Shown: positions 17,374-25,649, numbered from the stretch's first letter. The stretch: 46,400 nucleotides of DNA from Siminovitchia fordii DSM 16014 = CIP 108821 (GCF_000374565.1 NZ_KB894700.1:34486-80885), one strand, 5' to 3'. Notes: a model not told the origin generated them from the sequence alone. A program made the numbers and translations.

Positions 17374-18747
17374 TTACAGTGGCAAGAACGTTAAACCAAT
17401 CGCCCAAATGACACCTACTGCAAGCAGGATAGGTAAGCAATAACCAAGAAAATCTCTTACTGTCAATCGAGTACCTACTGCAAGAATCGGAAAATACAAC
17501 AATGCCCAAAATGGCTGAACCAAGTTTGTCCAAATATCTCCATACGTGATCGAAAGAATAGCTCTCGGAATTTCTACGCCAAGCTCCTCAGCTGCAGGAA
17601 TGATAAATGCCGCCGTTGCTGTAAATTGTGATCCTGCAGAAGGGACAAACATGTTAATCACACCAGATATGAGGAACGTAAATAATGGAAATGTAGTTTC
17701 ATTAGCAACACTAACAATCATCTGTGTAACTTTATCTGCCAAGCCTGATTGAATGAGTATTGCCGCTATACCTCCGTAAATAGGAAACTGCAATGCGATA
17801 CTACTAGTTGCTGTAATATTTTTTGAAAAAGAATCCATGTAGGTCATGGGGTTTTTATGCACTAAAAATCCTAAAATGATTGCTATAAATGCCACCGAAT
17901 TTAAATTCAAACCATCGATGCCATTTATCGCAAAGAAATAAAACAAATAGACTACACCTAACAGACCGATAATCAAGATGGCTGGACGAAAGTTATTGAT
18001 TTTATCCGAAATAGATCCTTTCTGTACAAGGATGTCCTCGGTATTTTCCGCTGTTTCGATTGCAGCTGCAGTTTCACCTTCATGTTTAATGGCCAGGTCA
18101 TGAAAAGTCACAATATCCTTCTTATTTTTTCCAATAACGTAAAAGATGGTGGTAGTTACAGCTACAATAGCTATTGCAGTTACCATATTTAAAGTTGAAA
18201 ATGTAGTTGCCTGTAACGGATAAATCCCGCCTAAAATATCTGTAAAATTACCTTCAGTTGCCACAAACAATGGAATTGTTCCTGAAATTCCGGTTAATGA
18301 GATTGTAAAGGAGGCGTAAGATACCGCAGATAAAAGTCGGTAGTCCACTCCCTTAACGTTTTGGCCAATAGACCTTGCAAATAGAGCTGTAATTATCGGA
18401 CCAATATACCAGCCAATAAAGGATGTAACTGCACCCACAATACTTACTGAAACATAGGCAGAAGTCGGTCTTTTTACCATGCTCGACATTTTTTTAATGA
18501 TCCTTTGCATGACTGGTGTATCAACAAGGACCAATGCAGCAGCATAGGTAATAATTAACTGAAATGCAAAGGTGAATAGCATTGGTACACCTTCAAACCA
18601 ATATCCTAAAATTGAGATAGGGCCTGAATCAGTGAACAAAACCGCAAACAACATAGCCAACAATGTCAAAACTAAAGCAAATATAAATGCGTCCGGAAAA
18701 TATCTGCTATACCAATCTGCTACTCTTTCAGATAGACTTTTTCTCAA
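17374..18747 (-). CDS. AtoE-type short-chain fatty acid transporter
   Basis: This 457-residue polytopic membrane protein belongs to the AtoE family, related to the short-chain fatty acid permease of E. coli (about 440 residues). Marks include YFPDAFIFALVLTLLAMLF near the start, the IGWYIGPIITALFARSIG segment, and PSAGSQFTATAAFIIPAAEELG in the second half. A TTG start at 18747 is chosen, because GGGGGA lies 7 nt upstream and the size then fits the family; the longer frame to 18837 runs through a hairpin and a cre-like site. It lies second in the operon, between the BamA-like crotonase and the CoA ligase, and probably imports the acid that the ligase activates. Confidence 0.88.
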   Translation of the reverse strand: MRKSLSERVADWYSRYFPDAFIFALVLTLLAMLFAVLFTDSGPISILGYWFEGVPMLFTFAFQLIITYAAALVLVDTPVMQRIIKKMSSMVKRPTSAYVSVSIVGAVTSFIGWYIGPIITALFARSIGQNVKGVDYRLLSAVSYASFTISLTGISGTIPLFVATEGNFTDILGGIYPLQATTFSTLNMVTAIAIVAVTTTIFYVIGKNKKDIVTFHDLAIKHEGETAAAIETAENTEDILVQKGSISDKINNFRPAILIIGLLGVVYLFYFFAINGIDGLNLNSVAFIAIILGFLVHKNPMTYMDSFSKNITATSSIALQFPIYGGIAAILIQSGLADKVTQMIVSVANETTFPLFTFLISGVINMFVPSAGSQFTATAAFIIPAAEELGVEIPRAILSITYGDIWTNLVQPFWALLYFPILAVGTRLTVRDFLGYCLPILLAVGVIWAIGLTFLPL

Positions 18748-18775
18748 ATCCGTTTCCCCCTTTTCTGACCCAAAA

Positions 18776-18789
18776 TGTAAACGCTTACT
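18776..18789 (-). promoter_or_regulatory. CcpA cre-like site
   Basis: TGTAAACGCTTACT matches the consensus TGWAANCGNTNWCA at every position but the last. It lies between the first and second genes of the operon, 28 bp before the transporter start, where bound CcpA could act as a roadblock and lower the distal genes when good sugars are present. Confidence 0.65.
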
Positions 18790-18795
18790 AATAGA

Positions 18796-18830
18796 GTTCA
18801 GGTCTTTCAAAAAAGGAAAAAGACCTGAAC
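18796..18830. terminator. Intercistronic hairpin after the BamA-like gene
   Basis: GTTCAGGTCTTT and AAAGACCTGAAC form a perfect 12-bp stem with an 11-nt loop, 22 bp past the crotonase stop. No T-run follows on the minus strand, so partial termination or mRNA processing that keeps the first cistron more abundant is more likely than full termination. Confidence 0.55.
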
Positions 18831-18851
18831 CTTTCATTTTACATCAGTCAT

Positions 18852-19811
18852 TTACGCCAATGGAGAACCGCAAACACCACAATGCTTAAAGTGCTCAGGA
18901 ATGTCTTTTGCTCCACACTCGGAACACTCAAGCATTGGTGCTCCCCATAGATGCTCATAGGAGTCTCCTGTTGCCAAGCGGTTTCTAAGCATCTCATAAT
19001 CAGGCATACGCTTTTGGTTAAATGCTCTCATCGCTTCGTGCGTCTCAAACGCGCCTGTATGAACAGTCAGCCAATCTCTCGCATGACCAACAGTCAAATC
19101 AAGGGACATCTTCTTCCAGAAGTTTGTCTGTTCTTTCGTATAACGTACACACTCCGGCAGCTTATTAAGAAGTTTCTTCGCCATTTCATTCACTGCATCA
19201 TCAAGCTGCTCATAAGGGACAACTTGGTTTACAAGTCCCCAATCAAGTGCTTTTTCCGGACTGATTTCTTCGTTAAGCCACAAAATTTCTCTTGCACGGC
19301 GGTCACCCACCATAATCGGCAACCACTGAGTGGCTCCACCAGCTGCAACGCTTCCATGAGAGTTTCCAACTTGTCTAATGTATGCATGGTCAGCCATAAT
19401 AGCCAAATCACAGTTCATATTAAACTCGTTTCCTCCACCAACGGCCATTCCATTTAATTTCGCGATTGTTGGCTTCCCAATATCTAGTAATCTCTTATGG
19501 GCTTCAATAAACTGCCCCATCCATTTCCAATAATTATGCGGGCGATCTAAAATTTCAGCGTTTTGTTCTTTCATATCGGCACCTGTACAGAAAGCTTTAT
19601 CTCCTGCCCCCGTTAAAACAACGACTCCTACCTCGTCATCCCATGATGCATATTCGAACACTCTGCACATTTCTCTTAAAGTGCGGAAGTTCAGGCAGTT
19701 ATACACCTTAGGACGATTTATCGTAACCGTTGCGATTCCATCTTTTTTCTCATACTTAACAAATTTGAGATCTAATTCCTCTGGCTGTGGTGGATTCAAG
19801 AAATGTTCCAT
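18852..19811 (-). CDS. BamA/MenB-like crotonase with C-terminal zinc ribbon
   Basis: This 319-residue crotonase-superfamily protein heads the operon, with AGGAGG 8 nt before the ATG and a sigma-54 promoter upstream. The oxyanion-hole segments KAFCTGADMKEQ and MAVGGGNEFN are present. Glu129 (GGGNE) is kept, but the second hydratase glutamate is replaced by Gly149 in RQVGNSHGSVAAGGATQWLP. This layout, with the QxG-x-x-HGS-x-x-x-GG run, resembles the ring-opening hydrolase of the benzoyl-CoA pathway (Oah/BamA) and, further off, MenB and BadI, rather than simple hydratases. About 25 C-terminal residues add CSECG and CGVCG, a four-Cys zinc ribbon not usual in the family. A ring-cleaving or C-C bond-acting role on a cyclic acyl-CoA is inferred; a hydratase cannot be excluded. 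Confidence 0.82.
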   Translation of the reverse strand: MEHFLNPPQPEELDLKFVKYEKKDGIATVTINRPKVYNCLNFRTLREMCRVFEYASWDDEVGVVVLTGAGDKAFCTGADMKEQNAEILDRPHNYWKWMGQFIEAHKRLLDIGKPTIAKLNGMAVGGGNEFNMNCDLAIMADHAYIRQVGNSHGSVAAGGATQWLPIMVGDRRAREILWLNEEISPEKALDWGLVNQVVPYEQLDDAVNEMAKKLLNKLPECVRYTKEQTNFWKKMSLDLTVGHARDWLTVHTGAFETHEAMRAFNQKRMPDYEMLRNRLATGDSYEHLWGAPMLECSECGAKDIPEHFKHCGVCGSPLA

Positions 19812-19848
19812 TTAACATACCTCCTAAAATATTGTCTACTAGAATTAT

Positions 19849-19865
19849 CGCAAGAAGCGTGCCAA
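19849..19865 (-). promoter_or_regulatory. Sigma-54 promoter of the BamA-like/CoA-ligase operon
   Basis: On the minus strand TTGGCACGCTTCTTGCG matches the complete TTGGCACG -24 element and TTGC at -12 with correct spacing. The expected start is near 19838, so the leader is under 30 nt. It faces a sigma-54 activator gene, as expected for a regulator-target pair. Confidence 0.92.
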
Positions 19866-19915
19866 CATGCCAAACGCCAAGAATAGAGCGTTTTCAATAA
19901 TAAATTTATATTAGT

Positions 19916-19953
19916 CGTTCATAAAATGAACGGTATTGTTTAACTAATGAACG
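19916..19953. promoter_or_regulatory. Activator binding site (palindrome plus half-site)
   Basis: CGTTCATAAAATGAACG (19916-19932) is a perfect 7-3-7 palindrome, and AATGAACG (19946-19953) repeats one arm. They lie 50-90 bp upstream of the sigma-54 promoter in the divergent gap and are the best candidates for the enhancer bound by the PrpR-like regulator. Confidence 0.7.
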
Positions 19954-19990
19954 AATCTAACTATTTTGAAGTTTATTTTACTGCTTGTTT

Positions 19991-20019
19991 TTGATGATGC
20001 AGTAAATATTTGTTATAAT
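19991..20019 (+). promoter_or_regulatory. Probable sigma-A promoter of the PrpR-like regulator
   Basis: TTGATG (19991-19996) and TATAAT (20014-20019) are separated by 17 bp and would give a leader of about 80 nt. A second TATAAT at 20066-20071 lacks a well-spaced -35 element. Confidence 0.6.
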
Positions 20020-20105
20020 TTTTCTTAAACTTCTTTGTAATAAAATATTTTTAAAAATTTTCATATATAATACAGAAAATATGCAGGGAAAAAGAGGTGT
20101 CTGTA

Positions 20106-21980
20106 ATGATTGGCGTCATCGCACCCTACTCTAAATTCAAAGGAGAAGTCGAAATAACCGCAAAAAGGTTAAACATTCCAATCGTTGCTGAGGTCGGCGC
20201 ATTGAATTCAGGCTTAAGAAAAGCAAAAAATATGATCAAAACTCACAAAGTAAAGGTCATTATTGCAAGAGCTTCAACGGCTGACTACTTAAGAGAAAAA
20301 CTGGATATACCGATCATCAAAATTGAAATTACCAATTTTGATGTCATAAAAACATTGAAAAGTACAGATATTACAGAGAGTTTTGTCGTATTATTGAACC
20401 ATTTTACTGACCAGAATCGGATAGATATTCAAACAATCAGCGAAATAATGAATATCCAATTAGATGTAAAATACTTCGGGAATGAGCGTGATATCACCCG
20501 CCATCTCAATACCCTCGCCTCTCAAAATGACTTACAATCCATTGTCGGAACAGCTGAATGTGTCGCTGCAACCGCGGGTAGAAAAGGGATGCAATCTTTG
20601 GTTGTCTATACGCAGGAGGAATCGATCACGGAAGCATTGCTCCGGTCAAAAGAAGCGATGGAAAACTTACTAAAGGAAGAAATCAAGCAACGGCATTTGG
20701 AAACGATCATTTCCCATGCGTTTGATGGGGTGATATCGACGAACCAGGATGGTTATATTACTGTTTGTAACGATGTCGCAGCCAACTATATCGGTATTTT
20801 TGAAAACGAAATCATTCAACGTTATTACAAAAGCATTCATATCCCTCTATTAAAAAAGCTTTTTGGCGACGGCCAAAATATTACAAAACATATCATCAAT
20901 AATGGAAACCAAAAGTTTGTTTTAAACCGCAATCATTTAGGTGAAGAAAGCTATGTTATTACCTTCCAAGAAGTCGAGACTCTCGTTGAATCAGATTCCA
21001 ATATCCGAAGTAAATTGTATAACCGCGGATTTTTTGCCAAGTATCATTTTGAGGACATCATCCATAAAAGCAAGGAAATGAAACAAACGGTTTCTTTAGC
21101 AAAAGCTTACTCGAAATCAGAAGGAAATATTTTAATTTACGGCGAGAGCGGGACAGGAAAAGAATTATTCGCACAAAGCATTCATAATGAAAGCTTCAGA
21201 TCAAAGGGACCTTTTGTGGCTATAAATTGTGCGGCCCTTCCGGAAAATCTGTTGGAGAGTGAGTTATTCGGCTATGATGAAGGGGCTTTTACCGGAGCAA
21301 AGAAGGGCGGGAAACCCGGACTATTTGAAATGGCCCATAAAGGAACGATTTTCCTCGATGAGATTGGAGAAGTTTCCCTATCCTTACAAGCACGTCTGCT
21401 AAGGGTACTACAAGAAAAGGAAGTTATGAGAATTGGAGGAGAGAAAATTATACCAGTCGATGTGCGAGTCATCGCCGCAACAAATAAGAACTTAAAGGAT
21501 AGTGTCGAGAAACAAAAGTTTAGAGAGGACCTATATTACCGACTAAACATTTTGTATATCCACATCCCCCCTCTAAGAAAAAGAATAGAAGATATAGAGT
21601 TGCTTATAGACGCATTATTCGCCAAATATGGCGGTCAACCGGAATTTATTACAGATAAAATGAAAGAAGACTTTAAGAGATACAACTGGCCAGGAAATAT
21701 TAGAGAACTAGAGAATTTTATTGAACGAATCATCACAATTAAACAACATCTCCATGAAGATGTTCCCCTCACCGTCATCAAACATGCCTTCCAACCGAAT
21801 TTAGCGGAAGAAGCTGCAATGGATGATTATATTCGGGTAAAGGTTGGCAGTTTACAAGAAATGGAAACTGAAATCTACGAGCAGCTTCTTAACAAATTTG
21901 ATGGAAACAAAACACTCGTTGCAAATAAGTTGGGCATCAGCCGAACAACCCTCTGGAAGAAGGTCAAAGAGGTGACTTAG
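20106..21980 (+). CDS. Sigma-54-dependent activator, PrpR_N-PAS-AAA+-Fis
   Basis: This 624-residue enhancer-binding protein has, in order, a PrpR_N-type sensor (1 to about 170, MIGVIAPYSKFKG through KVIIARASTADYL), a PAS domain (about 195-290), an AAA+ domain with Walker A GESGTGK at 346-352, GAFTGA at 393-398 and Walker B GTIFLDE near 413-419, and a Fis-type DNA-binding end (LVANKLGISRTTLWKKVKE). PrpR_N domains sense small carboxylic acids or acyl-CoA-related metabolites (methylcitrate in PrpR), so the inducer may be the imported acid or a pathway product. The ATG at 20106 has GAGGTG 6 nt upstream and is preferred over GTG at 20097. It faces the operon it probably controls. Confidence 0.93.
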   Translation: MIGVIAPYSKFKGEVEITAKRLNIPIVAEVGALNSGLRKAKNMIKTHKVKVIIARASTADYLREKLDIPIIKIEITNFDVIKTLKSTDITESFVVLLNHFTDQNRIDIQTISEIMNIQLDVKYFGNERDITRHLNTLASQNDLQSIVGTAECVAATAGRKGMQSLVVYTQEESITEALLRSKEAMENLLKEEIKQRHLETIISHAFDGVISTNQDGYITVCNDVAANYIGIFENEIIQRYYKSIHIPLLKKLFGDGQNITKHIINNGNQKFVLNRNHLGEESYVITFQEVETLVESDSNIRSKLYNRGFFAKYHFEDIIHKSKEMKQTVSLAKAYSKSEGNILIYGESGTGKELFAQSIHNESFRSKGPFVAINCAALPENLLESELFGYDEGAFTGAKKGGKPGLFEMAHKGTIFLDEIGEVSLSLQARLLRVLQEKEVMRIGGEKIIPVDVRVIAATNKNLKDSVEKQKFREDLYYRLNILYIHIPPLRKRIEDIELLIDALFAKYGGQPEFITDKMKEDFKRYNWPGNIRELENFIERIITIKQHLHEDVPLTVIKHAFQPNLAEEAAMDDYIRVKVGSLQEMETEIYEQLLNKFDGNKTLVANKLGISRTTLWKKVKEVT

Positions 21981-21987
21981 GGTAAAT

Positions 21988-22023
21988 GCCTCAGCCCGGA
22001 CTAATCGGACTGAGGCAGTTTTA
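21988..22023 (+). terminator. Rho-independent terminator of the PrpR-like regulator
   Basis: GCCTCAG and CTGAGGC form the stem, with a CCCGGACTAATCGGA loop, followed by AGTTTTA. It begins 8 bp after the stop codon. The rest of the gap up to 22218 shows nothing else. Confidence 0.85.
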
Positions 22024-22218
22024 AATATTCAGGAATAATCACTGTCCTTATAAACAAGCTTTAGGAAGATTACAATATCATGTACTTATTCAACTTTCAT
22101 ACCAGAGAATTGGATCTACACCCTTGAAATATTCGCCTTTTCATATCCCCCATACGTAACTCTTACATGCCTTTGACACTCATTGAATAAGGTATCACTT
22201 GGTGTATTTATTTTGAAC

Positions 22219-22249
22219 AAAAAAATAGCAAGCTGAGAAAAAAATTGCT
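22219..22249 (-). terminator. Probable terminator of the acyl-CoA operon
   Basis: On the minus strand AGCAA and TTGCT form a short stem, followed by ATTTTTTTG. It lies 34 bp past the 3-hydroxyacyl-CoA dehydrogenase stop. The stem is short, but the T-run is good. Confidence 0.6.
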
Positions 22250-22282
22250 CTTCCCCGCCTGCCTTTTATAACCCTAATAGTC

Positions 22283-23155
22283 CTATAAAGACGATTCTAC
22301 AGGTTTACCTTCCTCATCATATACATAAAATCCTCTCCCTGTTTTTCTACCAAGATTTCCGGATTCGACCATCTTTTTCAAAAGAGGAGCAGGGCGATAC
22401 TTTGAATCACTAAATCCTTCATACAAACCTTCCATAGTAGCCAGCAGAACGTCCAATCCTACAAAGTCAGCCAATGCGATAGGACCCATTCTATGATTAG
22501 CTCCCAGTTTCATGGCTTGGTCTACATCCTCAGGTTTCACGCCTTCCATCAAACAGAAAATCGCTTCATTGATCATGGGTACAAGAATCCGGTTAACTAA
22601 AAATCCCGGATAATCTTTACATTCAACCGGCTCCTTTTTTATGTCCCTGACAAATTGACTAGCAGTTTCATAAGTTTGTTTGTCAGTAAGTAATGAAGGT
22701 ATCACTTCTACCAGTTTCATTACAGGCGCCGGGTAAAAAAAGTGCAGGCCTATCACTTTTTCCGGTCTTTTGGTAGCCGATCCGATGGCTGCTATGGAAA
22801 GGCCAGAAGTGTTAGAAGCAATAATGGCATCCTTCGCTGCATGCACTTCTATCTGACGGAATACTTGTTTCTTAAGATCCAAATTTTCCGGAACAGCTTC
22901 TATAATAAATGGAGCTTCCCGAATTTCTTCCATATCTGTCGTCCCCGATATCCGGGCTAACGTTTCATCCATGTACTCTTTTGTGCATTTTCCTTTTTTG
23001 ACTTTTTTGCTTAAATTGTTTGATATGATTTCAAGGCTGTTATGTACCCTGCCTGAATCCACTTCCACTAAGCATACTTTTTTGCCGGCTTCCGCAATCA
23101 CTTGTGCAATCCCAGATCCCATCAATCCTCCGCCAATCACCGCAACCGTTTTCAT
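22283..23155 (-). CDS. 3-hydroxyacyl-CoA dehydrogenase
   Basis: This 290-residue NAD-dependent enzyme oxidises 3-hydroxyacyl-CoA, most likely 3-hydroxybutyryl-CoA-sized chains. It shows GGGLMGSG at 8-15 and the dyad His138 (LHFFYPAP) and Glu150 (KLVEVIP), and ends with LGRKTGRGFYVYDEEG. It is a paralogue of the enzyme at 13954-14811, with clear but modest identity, so each of the two pathways has its own copy. It is the last gene of the long leftward run, 16 bp after the YdcZ-like membrane protein, and a terminator follows. Confidence 0.92.
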   Translation of the reverse strand: MKTVAVIGGGLMGSGIAQVIAEAGKKVCLVEVDSGRVHNSLEIISNNLSKKVKKGKCTKEYMDETLARISGTTDMEEIREAPFIIEAVPENLDLKKQVFRQIEVHAAKDAIIASNTSGLSIAAIGSATKRPEKVIGLHFFYPAPVMKLVEVIPSLLTDKQTYETASQFVRDIKKEPVECKDYPGFLVNRILVPMINEAIFCLMEGVKPEDVDQAMKLGANHRMGPIALADFVGLDVLLATMEGLYEGFSDSKYRPAPLLKKMVESGNLGRKTGRGFYVYDEEGKPVESSL

Positions 23156-23171
23156 TCAAACAGATCCTCCT

Positions 23172-23606
23172 TCATTTATGATGAAACAAATAAATCGCAC
23201 TCAACATCAAACAAAGAGCTATTCCCTTTTTCATGTCCAATGGAATTTTTGGAGCGCCAAACAATCCAAAATGATCAATCAGAGAGCTGATCAAGAGTTG
23301 GCCTGTTATCACTGCCACGAAAGACATTGAAACACCTATTCTCGGAACAGCAACTACAATAGTGGCTAAATAAAACGCACCTAAAATGCCGCCTGTCAAT
23401 TGGTGTTTGGGTACCTCGGATACTGCAAGAATATTGCCTTTCCCCCAGAATACAACCATAAAAAACAATGCAGCTGTACCGATACAAAAAGAAATAAAGG
23501 TGGCTTCAATTGATCCCACCTTTTTTCCAAGACCACCGTTAATAGCTGCCTGCATTCCAACTGCAAGGCCGCCGGCTAAAGTTAGCAATAAATAAAACCA
23601 TTTCAT
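23172..23606 (-). CDS. YdcZ-like (DMT superfamily) membrane protein
   Basis: This 144-residue protein has four to five hydrophobic segments and belongs to the YdcZ/DUF606 branch of drug/metabolite transporters, which are usually about 140-150 residues and probably act as dimers. The N-terminal GGLAVGMQAAINGGLGKKVGSIEATFISF is a strong family mark. The ATG at 23606 follows GAGGAGG closely; the longer frame to 23666 is unlikely. It sits inside the acyl-CoA operon between the thiolase and dehydrogenase genes and could export a by-product or import a co-substrate. No direct evidence points to its cargo. Confidence 0.85.
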   Translation of the reverse strand: MKWFYLLLTLAGGLAVGMQAAINGGLGKKVGSIEATFISFCIGTAALFFMVVFWGKGNILAVSEVPKHQLTGGILGAFYLATIVVAVPRIGVSMSFVAVITGQLLISSLIDHFGLFGAPKIPLDMKKGIALCLMLSAIYLFHHK

Positions 23607-23690
23607 CTTTCCGCCTCCTCTTTCAAGAAGAGCAGCCCCTCGCCGATCCCAATAAAGAGCGTACAAGGAGGGGCCACTGGGCTGAACGAA

Positions 23691-24881
23691 TTACTTTACT
23701 CTTTCAAAGAGAGCTGATATTCCTTGTCCACCGCCGATGCACATCGTAACGATTCCTTTATCCAAGTTGGACCTCTGCATTTCATACAAAAGTTTCACCG
23801 TCAAAATGGTACCGGTAGCACCTACAGGATGTCCCAAACTAATGGCACCGCCATTCACGTTGACCTTGGCAGGATCAATATCCAAATCTCTCACAACTGC
23901 GCACGCCTGTGAAGCGAATGCTTCATTCACCTCAAAAATATCGATTGATTTTAAATCCACGTTCAACTTTTTGGCCAGTTTTTCTGTCGACAGCTTTGGG
24001 GCATACCCCATTACATCCGGACTGTTTCCTGCTACGGCATATCCTTTTATGGCCAAAATCGGTTGAATTCCAAGCTCTTTTGCCTTCTCTCTTGACATCA
24101 ATACTACGGCAGCCGCTCCATCATTGATCCCTGAAGAATTGGCAGCTGTCACAGACCCGCCTTCTTTAAAGGCAGGTTTCATTTTTGCCAGCTTTTCCAT
24201 TGTCAGGCCTTCTCTAGGATGTTCGTCCGTATCCACAACGGTTACATTGCCTTTTCTATCTGTCACTTTGATCGGCACGATTTCATCCTTGAATACCCCT
24301 TCTTTGATGGCCCTTATCGCTTTTTCCTGGCTGTCAATAGAAAACTCATCTTGCTGCTCTCTTGTCACTTCATACTTATCAGCAACATTTTCAGCCGTAA
24401 TCCCGTTATGATAAGGTCCGCCAGGCCATGTCAAAATCGTTAAAAGCCCATCTTCCAATACACCATTCCCCATTTTATATCCAAAACGGGAACCCTTGTC
24501 ATAATACGGAAGCTGAGACATATTTTCGGTCCCGCACGCAATCACGACATCGGCATTTCCTGTTTGGATTTCAAGCATTCCGTCTACAATGGCCTGTAAT
24601 CCCGATCCGCATTGTCTATTCACGGAGTAAGCAGTTGTTTCTTCGGGTAAATCAGATTTCAACGATACGACCCTGCCAATAAATCCGTTCTCTGCAATCT
24701 GTCCAACATTTCCGACAATCAGCTCATCAACCACATGTGAGTCAATGCCTGCTCTTTTGACTGCCTCTTTAACAGCATATGCCGCCAAATCAGTTGGATG
24801 AATATCCTTTAAACTGCCGCCGAATCTTCCAATGGGTGTTCTTGCACCAGATACAATTACTACTTCTTTCAAGTTGCTCAT
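23691..24881 (-). CDS. Acetyl-CoA C-acetyltransferase (thiolase)
   Basis: This 396-residue degradative or biosynthetic thiolase has catalytic Cys91 (NRQCGSG), His351 (GHPVGATG) and Cys381 (MCIGGGQG). The N-terminal VIVSGARTPIGRFGGSLKD and the length fit acetoacetyl-CoA thiolases. With the CoA-transferase, the SDR reductase and the dehydrogenase of the same run, it would split acetoacetyl-CoA-type intermediates into acetyl-CoA. It differs from the PaaJ-like thiolase at 11959-13164 in lacking the LLERNPG pattern. Spacing to its neighbours is under 90 bp. Confidence 0.92.
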   Translation of the reverse strand: MSNLKEVVIVSGARTPIGRFGGSLKDIHPTDLAAYAVKEAVKRAGIDSHVVDELIVGNVGQIAENGFIGRVVSLKSDLPEETTAYSVNRQCGSGLQAIVDGMLEIQTGNADVVIACGTENMSQLPYYDKGSRFGYKMGNGVLEDGLLTILTWPGGPYHNGITAENVADKYEVTREQQDEFSIDSQEKAIRAIKEGVFKDEIVPIKVTDRKGNVTVVDTDEHPREGLTMEKLAKMKPAFKEGGSVTAANSSGINDGAAAVVLMSREKAKELGIQPILAIKGYAVAGNSPDVMGYAPKLSTEKLAKKLNVDLKSIDIFEVNEAFASQACAVVRDLDIDPAKVNVNGGAISLGHPVGATGTILTVKLLYEMQRSNLDKGIVTMCIGGGQGISALFERVK

Positions 24882-24908
24882 TGTACAACACTCCTTCTTT
24901 CTGCTTGA

Positions 24909-25649
24909 TTAAAGAACCATTCCTCCGCCAACATTAATGACTTCACCAGTAATATAAGAGGCTTCATCTGATGCCAGGAAAGCAATCATGTTCGCTACAT
25001 CAGAAGGGCTTCCCGCTCTTCCCATTGGAATTTTAGAGACCATAATATCCCATACTTTTTCAGGGACTCCTCTTGTCATGTCGGTATCAATGAAACCTGG
25101 GCAAATGGCATTGCATGTAACATTTTTCTTCGCCAATTCACGCGCGGCCGTTTTCATAAGGCCCACAACACCAGCTTTTGAAGCAGCATAGTTGGCTTGT
25201 CCATAGTTGCCAAGCCAGCTCGCTGAAGAAATGGAAATAATTCTCCCGTATTCTTTTTCGCGCATAATTTTGGCTGCTTCCTGTGTGCAGAAGAAAGTAC
25301 CCGTCAAATTCACATCAATCACCTGCTGCCACTGTTCGGCAGTCATTTTATGGAGAGTCACATCTCTATTGATTCCGGCATTATTTACTAAAATATCAAC
25401 CGTTCCGAAAGTTTCCAATGCGTACTTGAACAGCCCCTGTACTTCTTCCTGTTTTGCTATATTGGCAGTATAGTATGAAGCATTATACCCTTGTTCTGTA
25501 AACTCTTGTACTGCAGATTTGCAGCTTTCCTCATTCATATCTACCACAATCACATTTGCGCCTTCTTTTCCAAGCTTCTCAGCGATACCTTTTCCCAGTC
25601 CCCTGGCGGCACCTGTTACAATCGCCACTTTATTTTCTAATCTTCCCAT
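24909..25649 (-). CDS. FabG-like short-chain dehydrogenase
   Basis: This 246-residue SDR reductase most likely acts on 3-oxoacyl-CoA or 3-hydroxyacyl-CoA (acetoacetyl-CoA reductase type), given its operon. It has cofactor motif TGAARGLG at 12-19, NNAG near 89-92 and the catalytic Ser141, Tyr154 and Lys158 (NYGQANYAASKAG), and ends with GEVINVGGGMVL, a classical FabG tail. The start at 25649 is chosen because AAGGAGG lies upstream in the preceding codons; the longer frame to 25667 has no site. No acyl-carrier-protein genes are near, which argues against a fatty-acid synthesis role. Confidence 0.9.
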   Translation of the reverse strand: MGRLENKVAIVTGAARGLGKGIAEKLGKEGANVIVVDMNEESCKSAVQEFTEQGYNASYYTANIAKQEEVQGLFKYALETFGTVDILVNNAGINRDVTLHKMTAEQWQQVIDVNLTGTFFCTQEAAKIMREKEYGRIISISSASWLGNYGQANYAASKAGVVGLMKTAARELAKKNVTCNAICPGFIDTDMTRGVPEKVWDIMVSKIPMGRAGSPSDVANMIAFLASDEASYITGEVINVGGGMVL

